From assembly GCA_905215105.1 (NCBI GenBank), contig CAJMOI010000058.1:1-10663 (forward strand): a stretch of DNA of 10,663 bases. Direction: 5' to 3'. Below, piece after piece: positions 1 to 6,667 of the stretch. Under the pieces are notes generated by a model that saw only the letters and a list, made by a program, of their open reading frames with translations, had not been told where the DNA came from and did no database searches. The position numbers and the translations under genes are program-made. The first letter of the stretch is position 1. Every line of letters starts with the position of its first letter. Source of the stretch: an uncultured bacterium. GTDB taxonomy: Bacteria > Bacillota > Clostridia > Oscillospirales > Acutalibacteraceae.

Positions 1-647
1 GGGCGCTGGCCGCCGCTTCCGGTGCTGCACTGTACCGTTTTTCCCATCAGGCCGGGCACATCGCCGCTGCTCTCTATTCCGCTGAAAAGCTGGATCTGCT
101 GGAACAGCGGTTCCTGGCCTTTCATGTGTCCGGCGGTACCACCGAAGCGGTGCTGGTAACGCCGGATCAAGACGAAATTCTCCACGCGGAAATTGTCGCC
201 TCCTCTCTTGATTTAAAGGGCGGACAGGCGGTGGATCGTGCAGGTGTGCTGCTGGGATTGCCCTTTCCTGCCGGGCCGGAGCTGGAAAAGCTGGCTCTTT
301 GCTGGGAAAGTCCCATCAAGGTGCGCCCCGTGATGAAGGGCTGTAACTGTTCCCTTTCCGGCATTGAAAACCACTGCAAAAAGCTGTTTGAAACCGGCCA
401 CCCCAAAGAGGAAATCGCCCGGTACTGTCTGGAAGCGGTGCGGGCCGCGCTGGAAGGAATGTGCAGCGCATTGCTGGAAGAATACGGAAACCTTCCCGTG
501 CTGTTTGCCGGCGGTGTCATGTCCAACTCTATCATCAAAAAGGCGCTGACAGAAAAATTCGGCGCGTTTTTTGCAGAGCCGGTTTTCTCTGCCGATAACG
601 CTGCGGGTGCGGCGGTGCTGGCAGCCAAAAAGGAGGGCGTTCTGTGA
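1..647 (+). CDS. Kae1/TsaD-like (peptidase M22 family) protein, 5' partial
   Basis: The reading frame is open from the left edge (first full codon at base 3), so about 214 C-terminal residues are visible and the true start lies outside. Seen: an HxxxH pair (HQAGH, visible residues 15-19) matching the metal-binding histidines of the Kae1/TsaD ASKHA fold, a phosphate-loop-like SGGTTE, the segment AVDRAGVLLGLPFPAGPELEKLA corresponding to the TsaD region around FDKxAxLLGLxYPGGPxIEKLA, then FAGGVMSNS and SADNAAGAAVLAA, which carries the third metal-ligand aspartate. TsaD itself makes the tRNA t6A modification. This copy resembles the shorter Clostridia paralogue often annotated as O-sialoglycoprotein endopeptidase that sits before xseA, so I infer a paralogue of unknown function, not the true TsaD. 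The stop overlaps the next gene's GTG (GTGA), implying an operon. Confidence 0.8.
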   Translation, partial: ALAAASGAALYRFSHQAGHIAAALYSAEKLDLLEQRFLAFHVSGGTTEAVLVTPDQDEILHAEIVASSLDLKGGQAVDRAGVLLGLPFPAGPELEKLALCWESPIKVRPVMKGCNCSLSGIENHCKKLFETGHPKEEIARYCLEAVRAALEGMCSALLEEYGNLPVLFAGGVMSNSIIKKALTEKFGAFFAEPVFSADNAAGAAVLAAKKEGVL

Positions 648-1027
648 GTATGAACGTGTTGTCGGTGAGCCAGATCACCGGCTATCTCAAATCCCTGCTG
701 GAAGGAGATCCCCATTTGAACCCGGTGTTCATCAGCGGCGAAATTTCCAACTTTACCGACCATTACCGCTCCGGACACCTGTATTTTTCTTTGAAGGACG
801 AAAAAGCCGTATTGAAAGCGGTGATGTTTTCCTCCAGTGCCCGGCGGCTGCGGTTTCGCCCGTCGGATGGAATGAAAGTGCTTTGCCGGGGCAGAATCAG
901 TTTGTATGAAGCATCGGGACAGTACCAGCTTTATGTAGACGATATGCAGCCCGACGGCCTTGGCGCGTTGAACCTGGCCTATGAGCAGCTGAAAGCCCGG
1001 CTGGAAAAGGAGGGAATGGAGCTATGA
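644..1027 (+). pseudogene. xseA: Exodeoxyribonuclease VII large subunit, truncated to its OB-fold domain
   Basis: Exonuclease VII (XseA with XseB) degrades single-stranded DNA; XseA is normally about 400-450 residues with an N-terminal OB fold, a catalytic domain and coiled coil. Here 127 residues remain. The visible part is a clear XseA N-terminus: NVLSVSQITGYLKSLLEGDP, FISGEISNF, GHLYFSLKDEKA, VLCRGRISLYEASGQYQLYVDDMQPDGLGAL and EQLKARLEKEG. Normally LFD/LxxP and the catalytic domain follow the EG; instead MEL and a TGA stop follow. No other frame continues the protein after base 1014, so a frameshift does not explain it. The GTG at 644 is chosen because AAGGAGG at 630-636 is 7 nt away; the ATG at 650 is the alternative. 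No xseB is present downstream. It could be a dead remnant, a strain-specific deletion, an assembly join, or a free-standing OB protein. Confidence 0.75.
1007..1013 (+). promoter_or_regulatory. Shine-Dalgarno AAGGAGG inside the end of xseA
   Basis: AAGGAGG lies 10 nt before the ATG at 1024 and at the same time encodes the last recognisable XseA residues (LEKEG). It supports translation of the following membrane protein and sits almost exactly where XseA homology stops, so short SD-like homology may have provided the recombination (or assembly) junction; that last point is inference. Confidence 0.6.
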
Positions 1028-1548
1028 GAACGCCGGAAGAATTTGAAAACCATGTATACGGCCTGATTGCTGAAAAAAAGCAGCGCCGTCAAAAACGCCG
1101 CCGTCTGCGATCCGCTGTTTTGGTGCTGCTGGTTATTTCTCTGGGCTTTTTCTGGGGTTCCCGGTTTCAGCAAGCTTCCCCATCCCTTCCAAAGGAAGAA
1201 GCAGCCGTTGGGGAAGCCGCTCCCCTTCCGTCTATGACGCTGGAAAAAGCGCTGACCGGCAATGTGGAACGCTGCCGGTTTGAGAAAGACGGAAGCATCC
1301 TGACCATTTCGAACCAAAAAACGCTGGAATCTCTTTGCTCCCTGCTTTCACAGGCCGTCCCTTCGGAAACGGAAAGCGCGGCCCCTTCCCTGGGGAGTCT
1401 GACGTTATTCTATTCCAATGACGAGTCCTTTTCCCTGTTTGTAACGGAGGACGGTTTCTGTGATGAATCAGGCAATTCGTACCGGGCCGCAGATGTGAAA
1501 AGCTGGACACAGGAACTGAAATCCCTGCTGGAAATCCCCGAAAATTGA
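1024..1548 (+). CDS. Single-pass membrane protein, anti-sigma-like layout, unknown function
   Basis: This 174-residue protein has a short acidic/aromatic N-terminus (MRTPEEFENHVYGLIAEKK), a strongly basic stretch (residues 18-29, RKK-rich), one hydrophobic segment at about residues 30-46 (AVLVLLVISLGFFWG), then an extracytoplasmic domain of about 125 residues. The positive-inside rule puts the N-terminus in the cytoplasm. The layout recalls small Clostridia membrane proteins encoded after ECF sigma factors, but no zinc-finger anti-sigma motif (HxxxCxxC) is present and no sigma factor gene is in the window, so the function is open. The outer part (SLGSLTLFYSNDESFSLFVTEDGFCDESGNSYRA) looks like beta-strands. 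It starts by an ATGA overlap with the truncated xseA and is followed 21 nt later by the serpin start, so it is probably co-transcribed with the serpin. Confidence 0.6.
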   Translation: MRTPEEFENHVYGLIAEKKQRRQKRRRLRSAVLVLLVISLGFFWGSRFQQASPSLPKEEAAVGEAAPLPSMTLEKALTGNVERCRFEKDGSILTISNQKTLESLCSLLSQAVPSETESAAPSLGSLTLFYSNDESFSLFVTEDGFCDESGNSYRAADVKSWTQELKSLLEIPEN

Positions 1549-1569
1549 TTTTTGAGAGGAGTGACCCTG

Positions 1570-2820
1570 ATGAAACGCACGATTCGAGATCTTGTTTGTC
1601 TGCTGCTCTGCACAGCAACGCTGTCAACCGTTTGCACCGGCTGCAACTCGACGAAAATCAGCGCCAAAAATCTGATGGATGATGTGTCCCCTTTTACCAT
1701 CATCTCTGACAAATCTCCCCCGAAGGAATTCCCGGCACAGATGGCGGACTTTTCCCTCTCCCTGCTCCGTCAAATCGGCAAAACCAGCCCCGAAGAAAAC
1801 CGGCTGCTGTCCCCGGTCTCCATCGAAATGGCTCTCTCCCTCACCGCAAACGGCGCCAAAGACGAAACCCTCCGCCAGATGGAAGAGGTTCTTGGGGATA
1901 AGCTGAACACCCTCAACCTGTCCATGAACTGCTATCGGGAAGCGCTCTCTTCCCAACAGCCGAAAGTCCTTTTGGCCAACTCCCTGTGGATGAAGGAAGA
2001 GAAAATTTCCCCCAATCAGGACTTTTTGCAGACTGCCGCCGACTATTACCGCCCGGATGTTTTTTCCTCTCCCTTCGATGACAGCACCGTGGAGGACATC
2101 AACCACTGGGTTTCCGACAAAACCGACGGGCTCATTTCCAATGCACTGGATAAAATCTCCCCGGATGCGGTGCTGTATTTGATTAATACCCTGCTTTTTG
2201 ATGGAAAGTGGGCGGAACCCTATCGGGAAGACCAGATTACCGACGAAACTTTCCATAAAGAGGACGGAGAAGAAACTCCCATACAGCTGATGTACAGCGA
2301 GGAAAGCCGGTATCTGGAGCATAAACTGGCCACCGGTTTTCTGAAACCATATGAAGGCGGTGAATATGCTTTTGGAGCACTGCTTCCCCGGGAAGGCATG
2401 GCACTGGACAAACTGCTGGAACAGCTGGACGGGAATACCCTTCAGGAAATCCTGCAAAATGCTTCCACTGTACCGGTGACGGCGGCTGTCCCCAAATTTT
2501 CCTTTGATGCTTCGGCAGAGCTGAAAGAGCCGTTGATAGCGTTGGGAATGACCGACGCTTTTTCCCCTGAGAATGCCAACCTGTCCGGTTTGGGAACCGC
2601 CGGCGGAAATCTGTACATCAGCCGGGTGCTGCACAAGACACACATTGCAGTAGATGAAGCGGGCACCCGGGCCGGAGCCGTTACCGCAGTGGAGGTAACG
2701 GCAGAAGGTGCAGCACTGGAAATCAAATCCGTTATTCTGAATCGGCCGTTTTTGTTCTTTATTCTTCACGAAGAAACCGGCACACTGCTGTTTTTGGGAA
2801 CCTTTTCCCATCCGGTATAA
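1570..2820 (+). CDS. Serpin family protein, predicted lipoprotein
   Basis: The 416-residue product is a serpin, a suicide inhibitor that traps serine (sometimes cysteine) proteases through its reactive-centre loop. The ATG at 1570 is preferred over an in-frame TTG at 1552 because AGGAG (1557-1561) is 8 nt upstream. A signal peptide is followed by a lipobox-like CTGC, with Cys at -3, which is unusual; the lipidated Cys would be about residue 25, so the protein should sit on the outer face of the membrane. Serpin hallmarks: SPVSIEMALSLTANGAKDET, LLANSLWM, INTLLFDGKW, a hinge VDEAGTRAGAVTA at residues 361-373 with small P12-P9 residues typical of inhibitory serpins, and the C-terminal NRPFLFFILHEETGTLLFLG. 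Counting from P17 Glu363 puts P1 at Glu379 and P1' at Gly380. The loop to NRPF is about three residues longer than in antitrypsin, so P1 is uncertain. A bidirectional terminator follows. Confidence 0.93.
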   Translation: MKRTIRDLVCLLLCTATLSTVCTGCNSTKISAKNLMDDVSPFTIISDKSPPKEFPAQMADFSLSLLRQIGKTSPEENRLLSPVSIEMALSLTANGAKDETLRQMEEVLGDKLNTLNLSMNCYREALSSQQPKVLLANSLWMKEEKISPNQDFLQTAADYYRPDVFSSPFDDSTVEDINHWVSDKTDGLISNALDKISPDAVLYLINTLLFDGKWAEPYREDQITDETFHKEDGEETPIQLMYSEESRYLEHKLATGFLKPYEGGEYAFGALLPREGMALDKLLEQLDGNTLQEILQNASTVPVTAAVPKFSFDASAELKEPLIALGMTDAFSPENANLSGLGTAGGNLYISRVLHKTHIAVDEAGTRAGAVTAVEVTAEGAALEIKSVILNRPFLFFILHEETGTLLFLGTFSHPV

Positions 2821-2830
2821 ATATATTGAA

Positions 2831-2875
2831 AAAGCGGAGGCTGTTTCCTTTTGGAAAACGGTCTCCGCCCTTTTT
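2831..2875. terminator. Bidirectional intrinsic terminator between serpin and marR
   Basis: A GC-rich stem starting GCGGAG (2834) and closing CTCCGC (to about 2868), with GU/bulge positions and a short T-rich loop near 2849-2852, is flanked by A5 on the left and T5 (2871-2875) on the right. It can therefore end the plus-strand serpin transcript and the minus-strand marR transcript, whose stop codon is at 2878-2880. Confidence 0.85.
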
Positions 2876-2877
2876 CG

Positions 2878-3420
2878 TTACTTTTTGATTTTTCCCCGTT
2901 TGACGGTAAACAGGCACTCTTTCCAGTCGTTTAGTCCCAGCGCCTTCTGACTGTTGCGCAGCATTCTCTCCAGATAGCCCGCCATGGTTTCCAGCTCCTC
3001 ATCGGTAAAGCCCTCCATGGCCGTCTCGTCGAACATCATATGTGCCTCATGAAACCGCCGCGCCGTGCGCCAGCCCTCTTCCGTCACCGAAAGATGCTTG
3101 CACCGCAAATTGTTTTCGTCGATCTGCTTTTCCAGAAGCCCCATTTTTTGCAGGCGCTTGGTGGACAGCGCCACCGATGACGGGGAAATCATCATGGCTT
3201 CGGCTACCTCCACCTGCGTGCAGCCCTCATGATCCGCCACATAAGCCAGAATGGGATACTGTCCCGGATAGGCTTCTTCTTCGCCGGTGTGGTCCTGCAC
3301 ATATATTTTCCGCATATGCATCAGATGGTGAATCCGCATTCCAACCCGGACACAATCATCGCGCCTCGTTCCCTTTTTCAAAACTCCGAACCCTCTTTCA
3401 AAAACTCCATTTTTCTGCAA
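2878..3420 (-). CDS. MarR-family transcriptional regulator
   Basis: A winged helix-turn-helix protein of the MarR family, usually a dimeric repressor of a neighbouring gene responsive to small molecules or oxidants. Seen: the N-terminal helix leading to EEEAYPGQYPILAYVADHEGCTQ, the recognition region VEVAEAMMISPSSVALSTKRLQKMGLLEKQ, the wing (DENNLRCKHLSVTEEG), and C-terminal dimer helices (FTDEELETMAGYLERMLRN). The start is doubtful. The longest frame begins with TTG at 3418-3420, which has no Shine-Dalgarno and lies only about 17 nt past the predicted transcription start. A TTG at 3379-3381 has AGAGGG about 9 nt upstream, and an ATG at 3337-3339 would begin just before the first conserved helix (RIHHLMHMRK). 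I expect the true protein to be 153-167 residues. It faces the DUF3892 gene divergently, which is a candidate target along with itself. Confidence 0.88.
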   Translation of the reverse strand: MQKNGVFERGFGVLKKGTRRDDCVRVGMRIHHLMHMRKIYVQDHTGEEEAYPGQYPILAYVADHEGCTQVEVAEAMMISPSSVALSTKRLQKMGLLEKQIDENNLRCKHLSVTEEGWRTARRFHEAHMMFDETAMEGFTDEELETMAGYLERMLRNSQKALGLNDWKECLFTVKRGKIKK

Positions 3421-3443
3421 AGAGAAAAAGCAATGATATAGTA

Positions 3444-3472
3444 AGCATACCTGATACCGGGTGTCTTGTCAA
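3444..3472 (-). promoter_or_regulatory. Sigma-A type promoter of marR
   Basis: On the minus strand a perfect -35 TTGACA (3467-3472) is followed by a 17-nt spacer and TATGCT (3444-3449) as -10. Transcription would start near 3437. GGTAT occurs twice, 2 nt apart, within the spacer and -10 region, a possible half-site pair for a regulator. Confidence 0.7.
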
Positions 3473-3488
3473 TGTTCCCTTTGTTGTC

Positions 3489-3510
3489 ACTTTCCCGTAT
3501 ACTTTCCCGT
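3489..3510 (+). repeat. 10-bp tandem direct repeat with embedded -10-like box
   Basis: ACTTTCCCGT occurs twice (3489-3498 and 3501-3510), a 12-bp period. TATACT at 3498-3503, a 5/6 match to the -10 consensus, straddles the two copies; the 17-nt-spaced -35 (TTCCCT, 3475-3480) is weak. This is the only candidate promoter seen for the DUF3892 gene, so the repeat may be an operator, but the binding protein is unknown. Confidence 0.4.
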
Positions 3511-3598
3511 TTTTCCGGCACAATAACCAGTGTGAACCCCAAAGAGTGAAAAAGCCGCTTTTGGGAATCCGGTACTTGTAGAAACGGAGGTAATTTTT

Positions 3599-3895
3599 GT
3601 GAGCAAACAAAAGAAATCGTCCGGCGCTTTGCCGCGAAATATCAATCTTGTCACCCCGGTCCCCCGCCCTGATGCCCAGCGCATTACCCGTCTGGTGAAA
3701 AACTCCGGGCGAGTCGAGGGCTATGAGCTCTCCAACGGGGAAATCCTCACCAAACGGGAAGGCGTCGCCCTGGCCAAAGCCGGCGGGATCCGCGGGGTAG
3801 CAGTGGCTGTGCGCAACGGCAGCGAATATCTGCGCTCTCTGCCTGACGGCACCGAAAGCGACAATCTGAGCAATCTGCCTTCCATCAACGGATAA
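3599..3895 (+). CDS. DUF3892 domain protein
   Basis: A 98-residue protein matching the DUF3892 family: the segment ITRLVKNSGRVEGYELSNGEILTKREGVALAKAGGIRGVAVAVRNGSEYLRSLPDGTESDNLSNLP is the family signature almost end to end. The family is common in Clostridia and Bacilli and has no established function. The GTG start has GGAGGT at 3586-3591, 7 nt upstream. No signal peptide or membrane segment is visible and the N-terminus is basic. It is monocistronic, divergent from marR and convergent with the amidase gene, with only 35 nt and no convincing terminator between the latter two. Confidence 0.85.
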   Translation: MSKQKKSSGALPRNINLVTPVPRPDAQRITRLVKNSGRVEGYELSNGEILTKREGVALAKAGGIRGVAVAVRNGSEYLRSLPDGTESDNLSNLPSING

Positions 3896-3930
3896 ACATC
3901 AGCCCGCTCCCTCAGGAAACCTGTTTTCCC

Positions 3931-4671
3931 TCACACCTGAATGTATCGTGCTGCTGCGTACCCGATAACGCCGCGGACTTCCACCACATACCAGTCCTCC
4001 CACTGGCCCAGCACTGTGATGGTTTCCCCTTTTTGGGCCTGTGTGAGGACCGGTGCGTCGGTGGAGGGCTTTTGTCGAATGTTCAATGGAGTGGACTGGG
4101 TGACAACAACCCCTTTTCTGGGCGGCTGAGGATCGGAAATAAAGGGAATTCCGAAATAAATGCACAGACCCTGCACCAGATTGGCGGCGATGGCATCCAG
4201 ATTGGACTGAATCCAGCAGGCGTCTTCCGGGTTATCGTGGTAAGCGATTTCCATGAGCACCGCCGGAGCATTGGTCTTGCTCAGCTCGATAAACTTTGTA
4301 GTGGGAACTGCCCGCACTTTTTCCGGAATAGGATAAATCTTCTTCAAATTTTTCGCCAGTATTTCCGCTGCCTTTTTCCCGAGAGCGCTGTAAGTGTAGT
4401 AATACGCATCTGAGCCCCGAACCTTTCCCGCCAGATCACCGGCTGCGGCGTTGGAATGTAGGGCAAGATGCAGGTCATAGTATCCGGCGTTGGATTCCCG
4501 GATGACCTGTCCCAGTGTCATGTCCGGATTGCTTCGGGTATAGCGGATGCCGCAGGCCCGCAGATAGGGCACCATTTTATCTGCCAGTTCATTCATGACG
4601 GCCTGTTCGTTGCTTCCGGTTACATACTCATTAAAGGGCTGAAGGGATGGACTGAGATAAATGACAGGCAT
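3931..4671 (-). CDS. N-acetylmuramoyl-L-alanine amidase (amidase_3) with C-terminal SH3b domain
   Basis: Predicted zinc amidase that cuts between MurNAc and the stem peptide of peptidoglycan. The amidase_3 fold spans about residues 1-175: IYLSPSLQ (strand 1), NEQAVMNELAD with Glu22 as a ligand candidate, LALHSNA with His72 as the second zinc His, and VLMEIAYHDNPEDA with Glu141 at the catalytic Glu position. The usual first ligand in DPGHGG is replaced by S-P-S-x-Q (Gln11), as in a Clostridia subfamily I recognise by pattern. Residues 187-246 are a bacterial SH3 domain (VVTQSTPLNIRQKPSTDAPVL ... WYVVEVRGVIGYAAARYI) that would bind cell wall. There is no signal peptide: strand 1 begins at residue 3. 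It ends the operon with the deacetylase; the 52-nt gap holds an AAAGG-type ribosome site and a small inverted repeat (TTGATT/AATCAA, 4695-4715). It may be exported by another route or released on lysis, like an endolysin. Confidence 0.85.
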   Translation of the reverse strand: MPVIYLSPSLQPFNEYVTGSNEQAVMNELADKMVPYLRACGIRYTRSNPDMTLGQVIRESNAGYYDLHLALHSNAAAGDLAGKVRGSDAYYYTYSALGKKAAEILAKNLKKIYPIPEKVRAVPTTKFIELSKTNAPAVLMEIAYHDNPEDACWIQSNLDAIAANLVQGLCIYFGIPFISDPQPPRKGVVVTQSTPLNIRQKPSTDAPVLTQAQKGETITVLGQWEDWYVVEVRGVIGYAAARYIQV

Positions 4672-4723
4672 ACAATCCCGCCTTTCTGAAAAATTTGATT
4701 TACCGGGCTAATCAATCCGGCTT

Positions 4724-5590
4724 TCAGGAAAAGATTTTTGCAAAAAACTGCTCCGACGATATGCCATGGGGCCGCAAAAACCGCCCCAACACCGGATGCT
4801 CTTCCGTTTTGGAAACCACATTCACCCGGCCCGCACAGGTAAAAGCGGCCCGGAATCCCATGTCCCACAGGATTTCCAGAGAGCCGTCGGAAATGGCGCC
4901 GAAGGGGTATGCAAAAACGGTTGGCATGGTGCCCGTTTCCGTTTGAAACCGTTCCTGTAGTTTTCCAAGATCCTCTGTCAGCAAAGCTCGATACTGTTCT
5001 TCCGTCTCTCCTGCCAGCTTTTTCGCCCCAAGCCTTCCTTTGCTTCCGTGGAGGTCATAGCTGTGGTTCTGGAACTCCACCAATCCTGAATCCATCATTT
5101 CATTAATCTGAGGCCAGGTCACATGGGAATAGTTGGCGTGGTCGTCATTGGCTCCGGTAAACCGGTCGGTACAGCTGCCAATAGGGGAAATGATAAACTT
5201 CATCCCATACTGTTTTGCCAGCGGCCAGGCGTATACATAGTTGTTGTAATACCCGTCGTCGAAGGTCAGCAGAATGGGTTTTTCCGGCAGCGCTTCCCCG
5301 TGGTCCTGCCATGCGTACAGCTCTTCCATGTGAATGGGGGTGTACCCGTTGTTTTTCAGATAACACAGGTCAGACTCCCACTCGGCCGGAGAAATCACAT
5401 ACTTTCCTTCATAGGCGGGGTCTTTCAGCAATCCGTGATACATAATCGCGGGGAGCTCGACGGTTTCCGCCCCTTCCGTCACTGAACCGGAAACCGCCGC
5501 CGTTTCCCCTCTTCCCCACAAAAACCACCCGACTGCTGCCGTTACGGCCGTAGCCGCCACACACAGGATGGCACAGATTCGCTTTTTCAT
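4724..5590 (-). CDS. Membrane-anchored polysaccharide deacetylase (NodB-type)
   Basis: Carbohydrate esterase family 4 protein expected to remove N-acetyl groups from cell-wall glycan or a surface polysaccharide outside the cell. The 288-residue form from the ATG at 5590 is preferred: GGAGG lies about 10 nt upstream and MKKR starts a proper signal-anchor (hydrophobic residues about 5-25). An in-frame ATG at 5614 would add eight residues. Motifs: IMYHGLL (49-54) typical of the PgaB/IcaB side of the family, LTFDDGY (108-114) with catalytic Asp111 and metal Asp112, HSYDLH (176-181) with one residue more between the histidines than the classic HxxxH, FAYPFG (226-231), and RPHG (273-276). It lies between the hydrolase and amidase genes in one minus-strand operon; no terminator is seen in either gap. 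Confidence 0.9.
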   Translation of the reverse strand: MKKRICAILCVAATAVTAAVGWFLWGRGETAAVSGSVTEGAETVELPAIMYHGLLKDPAYEGKYVISPAEWESDLCYLKNNGYTPIHMEELYAWQDHGEALPEKPILLTFDDGYYNNYVYAWPLAKQYGMKFIISPIGSCTDRFTGANDDHANYSHVTWPQINEMMDSGLVEFQNHSYDLHGSKGRLGAKKLAGETEEQYRALLTEDLGKLQERFQTETGTMPTVFAYPFGAISDGSLEILWDMGFRAAFTCAGRVNVVSKTEEHPVLGRFLRPHGISSEQFFAKIFS

Positions 5591-5666
5591 GAAAAAACAG
5601 CCTCCCCCCTCCATGAATCATCATAGTCGGGGAAAGGCTGATTTAGTACTGATTGTCTGAAATTTT

Positions 5667-6632
5667 TTAGAGGGTTTCTTCCTCTTCCGGAAGTCCGGCG
5701 TGATCCTCGATGAATTGCAGAATGTCGCTGTATACTTCTTCCCGGTTGGTTTCGCACAGCACCACATGACGGGCTTCGGGGTAAAGCTTCCAGCACACAT
5801 GATGGCCGGTATCCTGCAACACCTTTACCACTCTTTCAACAGCTTTTCCGTTTTCGCCCACCGGGTCTTTGTCTCCGGAAAGCACCAGAATGGGAAGATC
5901 CGGCACTTTTTCCGCCCACTTTCTGCCGGAGATTTCGCCCTGTAACAGCAAAACATCCCGATAACCGGAAACCGTCAGGTCAAAACCGCAAAGCGGGTCG
6001 GCGGTATAGCGGTCCACCTCTTTGTCATCTCGGGAAAGCCAGTCGTTGGGGGTGCGGTTGGGGGCAAAGGCCTTGTTGAACCGCTGGGTGGACAGTTTGG
6101 CAAACAGGGGATCGTGTCCTTTGGGGCCTTTTTTGCGGACAATCTGTTCTGCCAACAGCTGCTCGGAGCGGAGCGTCAGCGCGCCCGGCTCCCCAGTTCC
6201 CAGAAGCACCGCCGCAGAAAGGCCGGTTCCCCAACGGGCCAGATAGGCACGGGTAACGAAAGAGCCCATGCTGTGACCCAGCAGAATCAGGGGAAGTCCG
6301 GGATACTCCTGGCGGAGAATGGTGGTCAGCTTTTTCTGGTCCCGCAGCAGGTTGTCCGGCCCGTTTTCACCGAAATATCCATATGCGCCGCCGCAGGAAA
6401 CGGAACGGCCATGGCCCAGCTGGTCGCTGACGACAACCGCAAAGCCCCGCTCCGCCATATAGCAGGAAAAATCTCCATACAGGCCGCTGTGCTCCGCCAT
6501 GCCGTGCACAATTTGCAGCACGCCGCGAATATCCTCCGCGTCCTCCGGCTCCGTCACACGCACCCGGATTTTCACGCCGCCCCATGCGGATTCAAAGGAA
6601 ATATCCTTTCTGATGATACTGCACACTGCCAT
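5667..6632 (-). CDS. Alpha/beta hydrolase, lysophospholipase/monoacylglycerol lipase type
   Basis: Serine hydrolase of about 321 residues resembling the serine aminopeptidase S33/monoacylglycerol lipase (PldB-like) family, which hydrolyses mono-acyl lipids. Seen: VLQIVHGMAEHSG (oxyanion region, HGMAEHS 43-49), DQLGHGRS, the nucleophile elbow LLGHSMGS with Ser121, the acid loop LSGDKDPVG (Asp256 likely) and ARHVVLCE with His289. No signal peptide, so cytoplasmic. The ATG at 6632 is preferred, with AAAGG about 9 nt upstream; a GTG at 6641 would add three residues. It is the first gene of the minus-strand operon hydrolase-deacetylase-amidase, with a TATAAT box 36 nt upstream. The substrate is not known; the company of two cell-wall genes suggests envelope lipid turnover, which is inference. 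Confidence 0.88.
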   Translation of the reverse strand: MAVCSIIRKDISFESAWGGVKIRVRVTEPEDAEDIRGVLQIVHGMAEHSGLYGDFSCYMAERGFAVVVSDQLGHGRSVSCGGAYGYFGENGPDNLLRDQKKLTTILRQEYPGLPLILLGHSMGSFVTRAYLARWGTGLSAAVLLGTGEPGALTLRSEQLLAEQIVRKKGPKGHDPLFAKLSTQRFNKAFAPNRTPNDWLSRDDKEVDRYTADPLCGFDLTVSGYRDVLLLQGEISGRKWAEKVPDLPILVLSGDKDPVGENGKAVERVVKVLQDTGHHVCWKLYPEARHVVLCETNREEVYSDILQFIEDHAGLPEEEETL

Positions 6633-6667
6633 TGCGTTCACCCTTTCTTGCTGTTCCCTATCTGTTA

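Noticed and set aside
1..647. Naming the first gene tsaD
   Set aside because: The sequence matches the Kae1 fold but diverges from TsaD at several signature segments and sits at the xseA locus where a paralogue is usual in Clostridia.
1624..2811. A 395-codon open frame antisense to the serpin
   Set aside because: No family resemblance, a good lipoprotein serpin on the other strand with a ribosome site and terminator, and the frame is a by-product of codon bias.
3042..3581. A 179-codon plus-strand frame opposite marR
   Set aside because: Proline/serine-rich translation typical of an antisense shadow; it would run through the marR promoter.
3896..3930. Possible terminator between the DUF3892 and amidase genes (CAGG-AAA-CCTG then TTTT)
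   Set aside because: Only four base pairs with a short T run; too weak to call.
5615..5666. A TATGAT box between the hydrolase and deacetylase genes as an internal promoter
   Set aside because: No TTG-type -35 at a suitable distance; read as part of the operon instead.
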